Of a stretch of DNA of 64,000 bases, positions 26,201-39,299 are shown in pieces. Both the position numbers and the translations under genes were made by a program. The notes below the pieces were generated by a model. It saw only the letters and a list, made by a program, of their open reading frames with translations. It had not been told where the DNA came from and searched no databases. Location of the stretch: positions 8,389,381-8,453,380 of the forward strand of contig JADWOT020000009.1 of the NCBI GenBank assembly GCA_036345935.2, given 5' to 3'. This stretch comes from Taenia hydatigena (taxonomy: Eukaryota > Platyhelminthes > Cestoda > Cyclophyllidea > Taeniidae). Within the stretch, counting starts at the first letter, position 1. Each line of letters begins with the position of its first letter.

Positions 26201-29200
26201 CAATGACATCTATCCACTACGATCGCCCTCTAGTCGTCATTTCGTTCTATGCGCATTTGTTAGATCCCATGAGGTTGCATTGTAGTGCATGTGTTAACCG
26301 ATGCTGCTCCGCGTTTGCTTTGTAAAGGAGGTGACAGCTCAGGAGGCATTGGACGTAGAGTATAAGGATATCTCGCGATTGGGTGTCATCCAGGTTGCTG
26401 GTGACGACCGTCTGGGTCGGAAGGTTGTTGTCTTCTCTGCCTGTCGTCTGCCGCCCTATGATGAGGTTGATTACCAACGACTCTACGAGTAAGCTTCTTT
26501 CTCCTGTATTGCCAAATTTTATCCATTTGTGGCACCTCCACTTACTATTCGGTTAATACCAGCTTCCATTAATGTCGATTGCATATTGCAGCCAAGTACC
26601 TTCTAACTTTTAATTTCCCTATGAATTAGTTATTTAACCTTTATTAGTCAGTCAAACGGATGGAATACTTGATCGGCAAGTAGTTGTTTTCTCCCCTCAG
26701 ATAAGATAAGATGAGGATCATGTCATAGTTTATAAAAGTGATGCGCAATGCCTTGGAACACGTGATTGAATTTATGCGCTTTTCCATACCACCCTTCAGT
26801 AGAGCCCATACATTGGGATTCGTAATGAAAATTTATTGCTTTGCCTTCAAAATAAATGTCTTTCGCTGTACTACAAACCGTAAAATATTCTTCGTCTTTT
26901 GAATTCATTTCATTTTCATGCACCATTGTAAATGGAGGCAACCTGCCACGATTCACGCCTTCAAGCGAGAATAGTACTGATTCATTTTAGTCATTTAAGC
27001 TTTCCAACAGCGCCTATGGTGGTGTTTGTTTCTGCTCAAGAGGAGGTAGGTTCATGGAGGGCAAGAAAATGATTTTTTGGTTATCTTGCCTATTTTTAAT
27101 TTTCTCGGCTGGAATTCTGACTTCCAGTCAATCAACTGGCGGGCTGACGTTATCAGGGCGAATTTACTGTGAACTTCAGGGATATTGCCTAGTACTGAAT
27201 CCTCACCACTATATGTTCATACACAAGTACTTTAAATGCAGATATATTAAAGGAGACCGTTTTTGGAAACAGTTACATCAGAAAGACACTGGAGCAGTAC
27301 GTGGCAAACGACTACTCCTTGGTCTACTTCCACTTTGGCCTGACGAATGTTACAAAACCACCAATGAAGTGGATGATGCAGGCCTACCGGGGCTTTGATC
27401 GCAACTTCAAGAAGAATCTCAAAGCTCTCTATATCGTCCACCCCACTAATCTCATCCTCTTCATGATTAAGGTTTTCAAACCCATCATCAGGTCAGTTCT
27501 GTCCCAACTTTTTGCTGTCTTAGTGAATGATCCTTTTACTAAAGGTGAACTTTTACCGTATTTGCGGAAGCCTAGTCATTTCCAATAAAAATGGCAATCC
27601 TATCCAACGATAACTGTCTTTTTCGGGGTCCTCACTTGGTGCTTTTTTTCGTCTAGTCGGAAATTTGGCCGGAAAATCAACTTTGTCAATCAGCTGAGTG
27701 AACTGTCAGTTGACATGCATCTGGATCAGATACCAATCCCTCAGCGAGTTCGACTGTAAGTTAGATCACGTCTGATCTCGTTTCACCATGCTCACACTCT
27801 GCTACCGGGCCGCGTCTCTTCCTTAACGACTGTCTTATTCGCCCAGCGATTTCTTTCTGGTTAAATCAACTTACTTTTTAATTACTTAACCTTACCACGG
27901 CGTCTAGAAATGAAAATAAGCTTGATTTTGTTTACAATCTCTCTTGCGTTTTTTTTTTTGTTAAAGGCTATGCTAATGAGATGATTCCTTGAATCAGTTT
28001 TGGTATGAATAAAAAAGGGACATTAAAGCGATTAATGTGTCTCAATTCTATTCTTCGACTTGCACATTTATTCCTTGAATAGGGTTGGAGTGCTGGCTTT
28101 TGTGTCGTCACTGTGGTACCTATCAGTACTATCAACATACATTAAATGTAAATGGTATTTGTCCCTATACCGACAGTTACCCTCAAAAAGAGCTCTAGTG
28201 ATTGAATTGTTAGCTACCGAAATCCATGTCGTTTTATATAAGTTGAACCCTGCGGCTTATGTCTTCCATAAAACTTCATGGCCAGCGATGACCTCTGGGA
28301 CTTCAAAATTCTCCCCTCCCTCTTCCAGATATGATGCCAGTCTAATTAGATCAAGAACCTCCCAGACATTTCAAACCGGTGGTCAGCTGGCAGTGCAGCC
28401 GCAGAACAACCTCCCACCTTCCGCTAAAAAACCGCCCGGACCCCACCAGGTCTTTGGGGTGCCTCTTGATTTGTAAGTCACACATTCTCCCTGTGTTGCA
28501 ATGCTTCCCTCTGACACTTAAACTTAATGCTTTCTTCGTGCTCCAAGCATCATGAAGCAAAACAACAATGACCCCATTCCGGCTCTCCTCAGGGAATCGG
28601 TTGAGTACATTCGTCGGAACTGTAAGTACATTTGCTACTTTGGGAATGCTAAGTAGCTTTTGCTGTATCGTTGTTAACCATTCTGCACACCACCCTCAGG
28701 CCTAGACGTGGACTGCATTTTCCGACGATGCCCAAGTGCGACGCTAGTGAAGTCTGTTCAAGGGACGTACAACTCAGGTACTTATAAACGCACAGTGAGG
28801 AGGCTCAACGCCTTGATGAGAAAATTATCGCGAATCACCATCTTGTAGGTGGATCTGTGAAATTCGAGGCTTTCGGTGACCCCCATCTGCCGGCGTCCCT
28901 CATCAAGACCTTCCTTCGCGAGCTGCCTGAACCGATACTCACATACGAACTTTATGACACGATTTTAAGCCTACACAGTACGTCACTTGTCTAGGCATCT
29001 CATATCAGAAGTTGAGGTGGATAGCGTCCAGTCATAGCTTATTCAACGTTACTTTCGCAGTGCGTATGTAGTGGCTGATCATGAATTTTAGCTACTGCTT
29101 CTTGTTTGGAGTCTATCGCTAAGCTCCATTCAAATGTCACGTCATATGTGATAACTACCGATGTCTTAACCTCCGGTTCATCCACTTAGCATTATTTTTG

Positions 29201-29838
29201 CAGTAGTCCATTGACAACTAGGGAGCAGTGTTTCCTGCTTTCAGGTTTGCCATGGGAGACAAGGTTGGAGAAAGCTCGTGAGATGATCTCGACTCTTCTG
29301 CCCGATGCCAATTATACTGTACTCAAGTACCTCATGTGCCTCCTTACTGAGGTAAGTAGGCTAATTTGCACGGTAGTTTTGGATGAAAAACCCCAGCCAA
29401 ATGGGAATGGACTAAGATTCGCGGGATTCCTCTGGAGGCCGCTCTTTGCGCAAGGAAACGCCATCTACGGGATGATTACCTGCCACGATACGCCATGTAT
29501 GGCGGTGGATAATGCATATCAACGCACCGATCTCCAGGTCCACGAAAAGAAAAATTCACTAGGAAATAATCTTGTAATGGGGCGGCCCTGCACTAGATAT
29601 GCACCAAGGATACGATTGCATAAAAACCGACAACATAAAACGAGTCGTACTTTCCCCCTGGCAGGTGTGCGCACACTCCACCCAGAACCACATGACCGAC
29701 GTGAACCTGGGCATCGTGTTCGGACCGAACCTACTATGGTCGCGCTACGCTACCATCTCCTCCTTCACGGAAGTAGGCCAAATCACCTCCTTCGTGCAGC
29801 TCCTCATTGCCAATTACGACGATATCTTCGTCAAGTGA
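23247..29838 (+). CDS. ARHGAP1: p50RhoGAP-like Rho GTPase-activating protein with SEC14/BCH domain
   Basis: Eleven plus-strand exons join in matching phase: 23247-23406, 25505-25605, 26328-26488, 27273-27491, 27657-27755, 28329-28472, 28548-28621, 28700-28777, 28849-28977, 29245-29351 and 29665-29838 (TGA), giving 481 aa. The human homologue is about 440 aa. The N-terminus is acidic and probably disordered. A CRAL-TRIO/BCH domain at about 97-245 carries [18 protein letters not shown] and [10 protein letters not shown] proline-rich linker ([12 protein letters not shown]) near 275 could bind SH3 domains. The RhoGAP domain at about 290-480 has FRR (327-329, R328 the predicted arginine finger), [11 protein letters not shown] and [12 protein letters not shown] (N438). 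In the family this protein stimulates GTP hydrolysis by Cdc42/RhoA in the cytosol and on endosomes. The usual Gly before IFRR is Cys325 here. Splice sites are canonical GT-AG. The start is the ATG opening exon 1; a 5' UTR exon upstream is possible. Confidence 0.92.
23407..25504 (+). other. RhoGAP intron 1
   Basis: A phase 1 intron of about 2.1 kb separating the acidic N-terminal exon from the next one. Nothing else is recognisable in it. Later introns in the same gene shrink to 71-78 bp. Confidence 0.8.
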
Positions 29839-32424
29839 GGGAGCACCCGCTGTCTTTCGTGTCTTTCCGTCGGTTTGGTCTGTGCTCCCTCTCTCCTGTC
29901 CGCTTACATCCTGTATATTCATCAACTACTGACTTTTCATCAAGATTTTCCTTGGCGGCCAATCCTCCTCTTCTGCAAATAGTCGCATTTCGTTGAAACT
30001 TGAGGGCACATCAGCCATAAATCTCGGTTTCACGTTCCAGTGAAAAGAGCAAAAGACGCCGCACAAAACAAATAACGACAGGCTAGTCGGGTATTTATTG
30101 AGCCTTTTGAAGAAGGTAAGGCAAGAAAAGCTAAGCAATCGGCCATCACTTCCGCATGGGGAGGGCAAAACAAGATCTTGTAGGCTCAATGCGTGCCCAA
30201 GACCGAACTTTAAGAAAGAACAAACGAACAGGCGGTTCAATTACAGTTTAGTTAAGCGGTACCAGGCGATAACAGGGGATGGGAATCTTGAGCGCTTTAC
30301 TAAAAATCTTCGTCTGAATCAATGGCGGCTCTTCGTCGATCGAACTATAGAAGAGAGCAATATTCGTGCCTTGATCAACATACCTTGACTTCAGTTGGCT
30401 TCTTGGTATGGGATGCGATATCATTCAACATATTCCTTAGTTGTTCGTCCGTAATCTAGTAAGAAATAAATCACTTTTAGAGACTGATGTCGTGCTCTGC
30501 ACGCTGCCGAACTCCGCCTACACAAAATTGACGTTATTAAGATTACACTTGAATCACCTCAATGTTCGTTAGCCTCTGATACGAATAACCAAATAAATTT
30601 GCACCTCTTAAGCACTATAATGAGCGAAAAAGGTCAAAGTGCGTCAAGGAAATTCCAAAATGATCTACAAACGTGGCAACAGGCAGCTTTTGTTGATCAA
30701 TGTACCATATTATCCTGTTTGTTTCGATAGTTTATTATAACGCTTCAGTATTTTGGGAATGCAGGAAACAAGTAAGCCTATATGTACTTGCATGTCTTTT
30801 CGCTATATTAATAGGGCTTTCGCCACACCTTAGGTCAAGTAAATCAGCCCTTTTCCATAGTAGTCGTTATCTAACGGCAGTCTTTGAAAAATCTTACATG
30901 CAGATAGCGACTACACCTCAGGTCATAAAATCTCAGCCGATAATTGGGCTCAATATGCAAAAGGCCTCATCTCCGAATATTACAAGCAAAGCTCAACCTG
31001 GAACGGTTAGTCATAAGTAGTTTACAAGCAAATTTAAACATTAAATTCTCCAACATGCCAATAACGGAAGAGCAGAAAAAGAAATTGCATCCCAAAATAT
31101 ACAAGGATCATAAATAATGAACTGTAACAATACCTGGCCACTGATACCGCGTGTTTGTGCCATATTCACCAGCATATTTTCAACAGCTTTCGCCTTGTCT
31201 GGTTTCGTCATAGCAAGAGTATTGACTGCAAAATATAGACGAGAAAATAAACATACGACGCGCTCTTGCTTGCTGATCAAGAATTTGGCTGAGGAAATCA
31301 TTTTTTACTTCTCTATTACGCCTTTCGATTTCTTCCTTTTGAGCTTGTTGCTGCTCGGCGATCTAAACAATTCTATCACTAAAAAATAGACAAACCTTGG
31401 CATCTCCATCTCTCGGCAACATGTCCCCACCGCAGAATAGGCTAAAAATGAAACCATCGCTCATGCACTTTAGTTTCCACCAATAATATTTGTACCATGA
31501 GCAATCCAAAGAAAGTTTTTGCCTAAATAAGCAGACAATTGGTTTTTGAAAAAATTGCCCAAAGTTTGCGCTGATTTTAGATGTTCTAGGACCTCCTTCT
31601 TGACTTGTGTCCCCATAAACCTCAAATCATTCAATGATCAGTGAATTAACTTATTACAGTATTTGAGACCTACATCAGAGTTGTAACTACAACAAAAATA
31701 TGCTTTTTAGACAAGTCTTTCTGCCTTTTAGCAAATTCCAAAGATTTTAATTGCACACCTTAAAAATATTATCGAGCCATCTTAATCCTCGGTGGTGAAC
31801 CTTCCCATCAGATGAAAAATGCATCCCAGGTATTTGATTGTATCTTGGATGTACGTATTCAATTTTGGCTGCAGCTATTAGCTCAGAAGCTTGATCTGCT
31901 TGATTGTGATAAAAACATTAGTGTGTGGTCCGGTGGCCAGCCCAGACGGCTAGGGCAGTACGGCCGCCTCGAAGTGACCGAAACCAAAATCGGTAGTCAG
32001 TCAAACAAAGTGATACAGCTGTGAATGTTGGATCTGCTTTTAATGCCTACTTGACGAGCTTTAATTATGAATACTTCTCCAGCAGCTAAGCTCTCTCTAT
32101 AGACATTATTAGGGAAGGAGAGTTGGTGCGGTCAAATTCCAGCTGGAACAAATGACGTTCCTTTACACATTAGGTAGTAATCCATGCGTATGGGAGGTCC
32201 AGGAGGGGTTAATCGAGAGCTGCGGTGAAGTTGTGAATAATGTAATGTGGTTTTAGGGCCGCCCATTCAACCTTACTATCCTTTGAACTGAATACGAGTT
32301 CTGTGATTGTAAATACAGAACTGGAACCCTCAGGAATGCTTAATGCGCCAGCCTTACTGGTTTTGTTGTCTAGGCCAGTGTTCCAACGCATAAAATGTGC
32401 TACTTTAGTTGTTTTTTTGGCTCT

Positions 32425-32525
32425 TGGTTTTTGGCAATGGGCTACATGGGACTCCGTCATTGCACCTCCGTCAAATGGCCTGGCCTCCTAGCCAAGTCAG
32501 TAGACTTCTATGCCCTTTGCTACAC
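32425..32525 (+). repeat. Degenerate dispersed repeat, copy 3 (left end fragment)
   Basis: The blocks GACTCCGTCATTGCACCTCC, TGGCCTGG and TAG followed by CAGTAGACTTCTATGCCC line up with GGTTCCGCTAATGCACCTCC and its continuation in the copy starting at 33565, about 1.1 kb downstream in the same orientation. Confidence 0.45.
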
Positions 32526-33564
32526 CTTGGTGAGCCATAAAGTTCTTGGGGTTGTCATTATTACGCTCTAAAGATAGAGCTACATGTATTCTATGTCATT
32601 TTTTACCATTCAGCTTAGAGTGGATAACCTCTAGTCGTCCCTGAAATCGTAGCAAGCCAAGGTACTGTGGAAGAAACTATGCAAAACTAACTGTCAGAGG
32701 ATTAGGATGGTCACTAGCACGATTTGAAGAACGTGCTGCAGAGAGTTTGGCACAATTCCTGAAGCTTCAAGTGGCCGTGTAAACTAGCAAATTACCGTGA
32801 GACTTTACCTTACTGCAGTTTTCGTTTGGTCGAAACTGGACACAAGGTGGACTTTTAATATGTTTTTAAAATGAAGTATCTGAGATACCTCTATCATTCT
32901 TGATTTGATTTGCGACTATCTAATTTCCTCTGAGTTATTCTTTAAGGCAAAATCAAACAGCATTCCGACGCTTAAATGACATAAGTAGCGTGTTGTTGAG
33001 TTCAGCGACCGAATGCTTATGAGCGTCCACGAGGGAATCGAAGCACTGACCTTCAGCAGTGCTGTGTGCATCGTATAAATTTTTTAGGAGGCAGATATTA
33101 CAAGCCCCGTTGTACTATAATTCCTCCTCCGCATACTGCTTTGAGTGCCCTAAGTGGGTTTACAATTCCAGTAACTGGTTAATTTATGCTTGCTATTAAT
33201 ACGTCTGTAGCATATTTCTTCTCGGACCTCGAGTATACGATGACAGAGTGCAAACTGCTTAATCCAGTGCATAAAATCAACTTATTTGCCGGTAAAAAAG
33301 ATATTTTGAATAAAAATTTTATAATTTGTTTGCGTTGAGCTGTGTAATCAGACTTCTTTTGGATAGATTTGACGCACCAGTCAGCTGGAGTATATGGATG
33401 GAAAAAAAATTATTTTACCCTCTGCCTGATCTTAAGGTAAGGATTGTGGTTATTTGGATGTGGCATTCAGCTTCACTCTGTGCTACCTCCTTTTGTCCCA
33501 ACCCGCAGAAGTATGTCGCTCAAATATGTATATTATAATACTTTAATTGCTTACGGTTTTAGTA

Positions 33565-33950
33565 ACGTGCTACTTACGGGTTCCGCTAATGCACCTCCGC
33601 TGGGGCTCTGGTCTCTGAGCTATGCTGCTATCTTCCAAGCTCTTTAGTAGGTTGGCACTACAAATTCTGCCCAAACATTAAGTCTTCCTTCTGGGGTGGT
33701 AGCAGGAGAAAGTAAATCCGATTTCAAAGGACACCTATCGTGATTTCCGGTGCTGAATAATAAACTCTAGTGGCGTGGAAGAAGTGCATATGCTACAAAT
33801 AGGATATTTTTTGCGATCCATAAAAGAAGGTCTGCAGAAAAGCCATTAAAATCTGTAGCGACACTGCCAGGGAACAACCTGGGAAAATTAGTTGCAAAAA
33901 TGTCCATATACCCGTATGAAGATGTCAATTTAGTAAACGCTCAGTGCCCC
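33565..33950 (+). repeat. Degenerate dispersed repeat, copy 4 (longest)
   Basis: Holds the left blocks (AATGCACCTCCGCTGGGGCT), the central blocks (AATCCGATTTCAAAGG, TGATTTCCGGTGCTGAA, AAACTCTAGTGGCGTGGAAG, AAGTGCATATGCTACAAAT) and the right blocks (ATGAAGATGTCAAT, CCCCCCTCCACCTT). This makes it the best template for the family. No intact reading frame or terminal inverted repeat was recognised. Confidence 0.6.
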
Positions 33951-34344
33951 CCTCCACCTTCGGAACAGTTCTTAAAATCCAAACTTATTTACTTCTGTGT
34001 TCATGACACAACTTTGGTCCGTAGAGCTCACTCCTTACTCTTCTTTAATAATGTTGTGTAGAAATCTTAAGCAAATAGTACACTGGATAGCAGGAAGGCG
34101 CCTTTATGAATGCCTTCAAACAATTAGGCCCTGTGTTGCCACTTTCTCAATATCACAGCATCGCACGGGCTGATAGCATGATGATACTTGTGCCTGTATT
34201 TCTCTCTTTGGGTTTGTTTGTGTGTGTGCGTGTGCGTGTGTATGAGGATTTTTGACCAGTTCTGGAAGCAGACCTTTGATTGTTGCCTCCTCTACCTCAC
34301 AATTCGTCTTGTTTTTACGGTCAAATTGCACTATAAATGCACGA

Positions 34345-34604
34345 ATGTAAAAGAACAGACCTCATCTCCACCTCCTCATTCTGCGAATGGAAGAGTGTCT
34401 TGCCATGAGCCAAGCCCCAGGCCCTCCTCTCTCCCGCTCCCCTCACCAGAGCCACCTCCACCACCACCAAAGAGGACAATTATCTTGTCACGCTCTCCCC
34501 ACTCGCCCTCGCTGTGGCTCCTACTCGCGTAGCGGGTGGGAGCACAAACAAACGAGCAGACAGGCAGGTAGGCAGGCAGGCAGGCAGCCAGTTGTGGTCG
34601 GTCG
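34345..34604 (+). promoter_or_regulatory. GC-rich island and candidate first exon with strong splice donor
   Basis: A C-rich, then GGCA-repeat-rich island stands out from its AT-rich surroundings and ends at a consensus donor (CG|GTAAGT, GT at 34605). A plus-strand ATG at 34387 opens 72 codons that run into the donor in phase 2 (MEECLAMSQAPGPPLSRSPH then a His-rich run). The peptide is low-complexity, so a non-coding 5' UTR exon is at least as likely. The nearest downstream plus-strand gene is the Kruppel-like factor. Confidence 0.35.
34561..34587 (+). repeat. GGCA tetranucleotide repeat
   Basis: About six imperfect CAGG/GGCA units, interrupted once by GGTA, lying just upstream of the splice donor at 34605. 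Confidence 0.85.
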
Positions 34605-34610
34605 GTAAGT

Positions 34611-37600
34611 AACCACATCATTTTGTCGCTGTTTCAACAATGCACAAAACCTGACAAAGTTAATTATCCAAAGCACTCGTAAGGCCTGAATTCTGTTACT
34701 TGCTGGTTCACTTATTTCATTGACTCTGTAGAGCCGCTTCACGCTACGCACTGAGAGCTCCAATTAGCAGTGCGAACGAGTACTACCTTAATTAAAAGAG
34801 TGAAACGGGATGAACTGTCAAAACTCTTGCAAGCATGATTAAAAATCGTTACAAAGCGGTTGTGTCCAGTTGAATGAAATCGCACAACGCGTCGAGACAG
34901 ATTAACAAACATGGTCGTCGTGTTTGATAAACTCGGACATTGCAGAAGTTCTCGATTTCGTACTGGCAGGACTTATTAATAGTTAACTCTTACTTTAACA
35001 AGGCACTCAGACTAATGGTGGGAGAGAATTTATCAAACTCGAAACCCACTAAAAGAAGACTTATTTGTGTGTGATGCATTGAATGCTTGTTTAACTCTTC
35101 CTTTACGTTTCAGGGACATTTAAGGCTCCGCAATTGTGCTTCTGCTAGATGGTATGCCCTCCGACCAGTAACCCTCAGCCTTTCTGTGCATTAGCGATAC
35201 ATATCTTCCCTTGACATGATGTTCTCTTTCGTCTTCGAGGAGGTCTTTGCCCGTTGCATGTGTTCACCGAGTCCAAAAAAGTGTTAGCTACCACGACTTT
35301 CGAGCGATACACTTCATCTAAAGTTGTGCTACCTAAACCATCAAATCAGTTGTCAGTTTTTTTGCTCAAAACAACTCATTTGTCGGCGATACGATTCAGG
35401 GGCCGCCAGGTTAAGGAACAGGCGTCACATATTTGTGACGCAGGGAGCAAGAGCACAAAATTATGCAAATCTTCCGCTGTTGCCTAAAGTAATTGCACTT
35501 CATTGTGAACACAGGAGTGCAAGGATCGGAGTCTTCTGTTAGTGTACAAAAAGGAATCTTGAGAAGTCTGGCATGACATTCAGGGCGGTAGCCAACATTT
35601 ATTCAAGACTTTGTACCTACACAATGCATTTCCACAGTTCTTTAAACCATTCCAGAACGCATTGCCGAATAGGGAAACCATTGCGCTTGGCTTAAACAGT
35701 GAACCAGATTTTAAAAAGCAAAGATCTTTAAGTGGTCCCACTGATGAAGCCTTATAACCATCTGCTCTGATTATTGACTGTATACTTCTTATCCATGTGT
35801 AATAGTTTCGCGAGTCCCTTACTAATGCATTTTTGCCGATAGATTCACCCTAAATTTCAATTAATCTACAGACATTGGTACTCTATCTCATGCCCACTTT
35901 TTTGTTGACTTCTTTTTTTGCCTTTGCTAAAATGGTGAAAATAGCCAATCAGGGTGGTTATCACCGGCTAAAATCGTTTTCTCTCTCTCTTATATGCAAA
36001 AAAGGAGTCCTCCTAATTAAGAGGCTTTGTGTCTTGGCTCAACCCATGAGACAGAAGAGACGCCTCTACTCAGCTTGCATCCGTGACGGTCCAGTACCAC
36101 CAGTTGTTTCGCTTCGTGAAAAAAGTAAGTGTTCTCTCCAAAACAGCCAGCAGTTTCCACCTTGTAGTGTTGTCTGGATCAACTACCAAATGGAGGCCGT
36201 TATTTTAATTACTGTAATTATTCTGACACCTTTAAAATGCACACAGTATGCCAAACAAATGAAGACTTAATTTCTTTGACCCATATGACCGAAAATGCTC
36301 AAAATACACCCCCATAATTGCATAGGACGGTTAACGACGAAACTTGCTAGTTTTTATTGTCGAAAGCAAAGTTAGGAAGCGTATTCGAGAGTTTGGGCCT
36401 TTATGTCACCGTTTTATGTGAAAAATAAATTTTATTTTGTGTTGCCCAATAGAAAATAACTGTAAGTTAATTGGGGTGATGCTTAAGAGGGAGGATAGAT
36501 TAAATGGAATTGATATCTTAATTAAATGCCTTCTGTAGAAAGTGGAAGGCACCCTCGCATGTGATTGTTTCTTTGCATCGTAGTACTCAAAATTGCCCCC
36601 GCTCTACGGGGAAACGTAAAACTAGATGCCTCAATTTTCCATTGTCTTTTGAGCTCCCCGACCATACACACCAGTTGGTGGGTGAATGTACACTCGTCTT
36701 GACACCAATAATGAAGAGCATGGCGTCTTTATGGAATATGCAAAGGAGTGTGCCTTAACCTGTTATTACCAACATCTGAAAGCCCTGTTTTTTTCTGTGC
36801 CTTCTAATTTCTGTTGATAAAGTGGACAAACCCATATCCTTTTCGCCGTCCCCCCACCCCTCCCCCCTCACCTCGGTAATGGACGCAGCAGGGCCTTTCG
36901 CTGGACAGGGTGAGACAGGTCCCCGAGCACCTTCACCCCTTGTATAAAGCATCCACTTTCCTCTGCTTGGGGCATTCTGATAGCACCATCATCCTATGTT
37001 GTTGCCTACTCAAACATCTGTCGAGTGTATAGAATGGGTCCTATAACGTCCCAAGGAACAATTACCGTTGAAAAACTACCTGTTTACCATGCCTTTCTGG
37101 CGGCTTCTGGACATTCGAGGCTGACATCGACTCGAAGGTCTATTGAAAGCAATGGCAGGTGGGATTGTTTCTTTACAAGGGATGACTGCAAAGCATGCGA
37201 GTCAGGCATTAACTTCCATCGACACAGACAAATATGTCACAAATGTATTTGAAGTTTTGAGGTCAATTCTGTCAGAGAAACATCTTAAAAAAGTAATGAA
37301 TCTGAAGCCAAAGTTAATTCGTTTCATCTGTTCAAACATTTATTGTAATTTGTCAAGTGGACAGTTATTGCTTCGAAAAAAAGCAAAAAAACATTGAACT
37401 GAACGATTAACCCGAACTTCAAAGTGTCTTTACGACCAACCCATTTCTGAAGCATATAAAGCCATTTGCATTGTTTCTTCTGTTCTTTAGCGCATCACTC
37501 TAATCTTTTTGTTTTTTATTCGTGTAAGCCATTTAGGCCTTATGATTAAATCAAGTAATCGCATTTTGAATGCATGCAAAGTCATTGCGTTCGTCGTTCT

Positions 37601-39290
37601 GGGCCATTGGCACTGAGGGCCAGGCTGCCGACCACAACAGGAAGTGCAGTGCTTTAAAACGTCCCGTTTGTGTTGTGATCGTCTCCATCCCTAACTAGCA
37701 TTATAAGTTCTGGTATAAATGACTGTATTTGAAAGCATTTCTGCAAAGACTTCTGACGTTAGATTGAGTGGTGGCGATGAAACAACGAGGAATAATGGAT
37801 TGCATAGGAAATCTAAAAGTATGTAACGTCCATGTTAGGGTACCGAATCGAAGATTCTGGAAACTGCTTCATAAATCTGGATTTAAAAATTTTACCTCTG
37901 GGATCTTCACAGTTCCAAATGGTGGAAAAAGTGGGTAGGATTTTAAGAATCGAATGGGGTGTTGACATTTATCACATTCTTTTAAAGGAAGTAGATAATA
38001 AAAAGAAAATTAGTAGTGAGGTGTATCTGTGCCCCTGGGAGGCTAAAGAAACCAATAAGTTGCCATGCAGCAATCCGAGGGCGTTACTGAGGGGAACCCT
38101 GGCGAAATAGCATCGATTGAGAAGAAATAAAAGAAAGGCCTAGGGTTGAAGTCCGACCAATCTTGCGGAAGCCACGAGGCAGCGATAAATACATGAATCA
38201 CTTCCGCCAAAATCAGGGTCTTCCGGTGGATGTGGAAGGGCCTGAGGAGGCGCTGCTAATAGCTCGACTTTAGCTGGCGACCTGTCCGCGTACACCTCCA
38301 TTTGCGCCAGTATATCAGTGTGGTAGTACTCGCCCTAGATTTGTCCAGTCGAAGCAGTGCCTAAAGCTCCGATCTCTTGGATCTCAATAAGTTAAGTAGG
38401 CATTTTTATGACTCTAGTGAGGCAGGAAAGTTTATAAGTTGAAAGTTAAAGACTCTGTATTCTAAATCTAATATCCTGCAGACACAACCGGAAATAGTTT
38501 ACTTCGATAGAATTTCATAGTTCCCTATTTGTCGTTGCATCCCGTTTAGTCTGAGTTTAATAGCAAATATTTCCGTTCACGGTTGTGGGTTCAGTCACTA
38601 ATTACGCCACGTCATAAATTCGTGGTGTGTGAACATTGTCATTCAAGACGTCGACCACCAGCGACTCCAACCAACTCCGAATATACTGCCTAGACATTTT
38701 CAAACGTTTGAAAATATACTGGTAGACTGGTATGCATTAATGGGATATAAAAGGAGACTAGGCTTTGGGAGGCAATTTAATATGTCTTCTCGAAACCGAC
38801 TGTAGATTTCGAAATTTTATCCATACCGCATTAAGCACATTAGAAAGTTCATTGTTTGTTAATTTGTGCACAGTACATCCATGTAATCTGATTTCATCAT
38901 CTTATCTTAAAAATTACGTAGGGAATTTTGCCTCCTTGATACCTGGGTATCACCAAGCAGGATACGATATGCAAGGGACCAAAACCAGACTACTTTTTGA
39001 GGCCTTATTCCTACGGAAACGAGTCAGTAATATGATTGGGCAACAAAATGATACATATCATGTAATTTGTGCAAAACGCTGGAAACTTTAACGAGCATTA
39101 TTTTCACTTGTATGAAAGAATTAGTGCCTTTGATTTAGTAACCAGCCTTCCTCAGTCTTTATTGAAAGTCCTTATTGTCTTGCATTAAAAGCGATAAGGG
39201 GTTTAGTCATAGTTATTTCTATCGTCGTCAAGACGACGCCCTACACCAATTGGCACCAGTGCGTAGCCCTAAACATGACTCAACGCAATA
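34611..39290. other. Non-coding region upstream of the Kruppel-like factor
   Basis: No gene was recognised. Two weak exon-like signals are present: a consensus GTAAGT donor after GTGAAAAAA at 36124/36125 on the plus strand, and a minus-strand ATG-to-donor segment at 36975-36872. A stretch around 38160-38400 is richer in GC than its flanks and may be old mobile-element sequence, but no family could be named. Confidence 0.5.
36872..36975 (-). CDS. Weak candidate first coding exon, minus strand
   Basis: An ATG at 36975 opens 34 codons plus two bases that run straight into a GAG|GTGAGG donor. The peptide begins MPQAEESGCFIQGVKVLGDL and continues SHPVQRKALLRPLPR, which is mixed in composition and coding-like. 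No partner exon or family match was found and the donor sits beside a C-rich run, so this may be chance. Confidence 0.2.
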
Positions 39291-39299
39291 GTTGTTTCC

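Larger units (their letters stand above)
29839..34340. other. Intergenic region downstream of the RhoGAP gene
   Basis: AT-rich and without a recognisable gene. It includes two copies of the dispersed repeat (32425-32525 and 33565-33950). A 70-codon frame at 31812-32024 has no splice partners or family match. No canonical AATAAA occurs soon after the RhoGAP stop. Confidence 0.6.

Noticed and set aside
29211..29996. 261-codon continuous plus-strand frame
   Set aside because: It is the RhoGAP exon 10 read through the intron at 29352-29664; the domain continues only when the GTAAGT...GCAG intron is removed, in a different frame.
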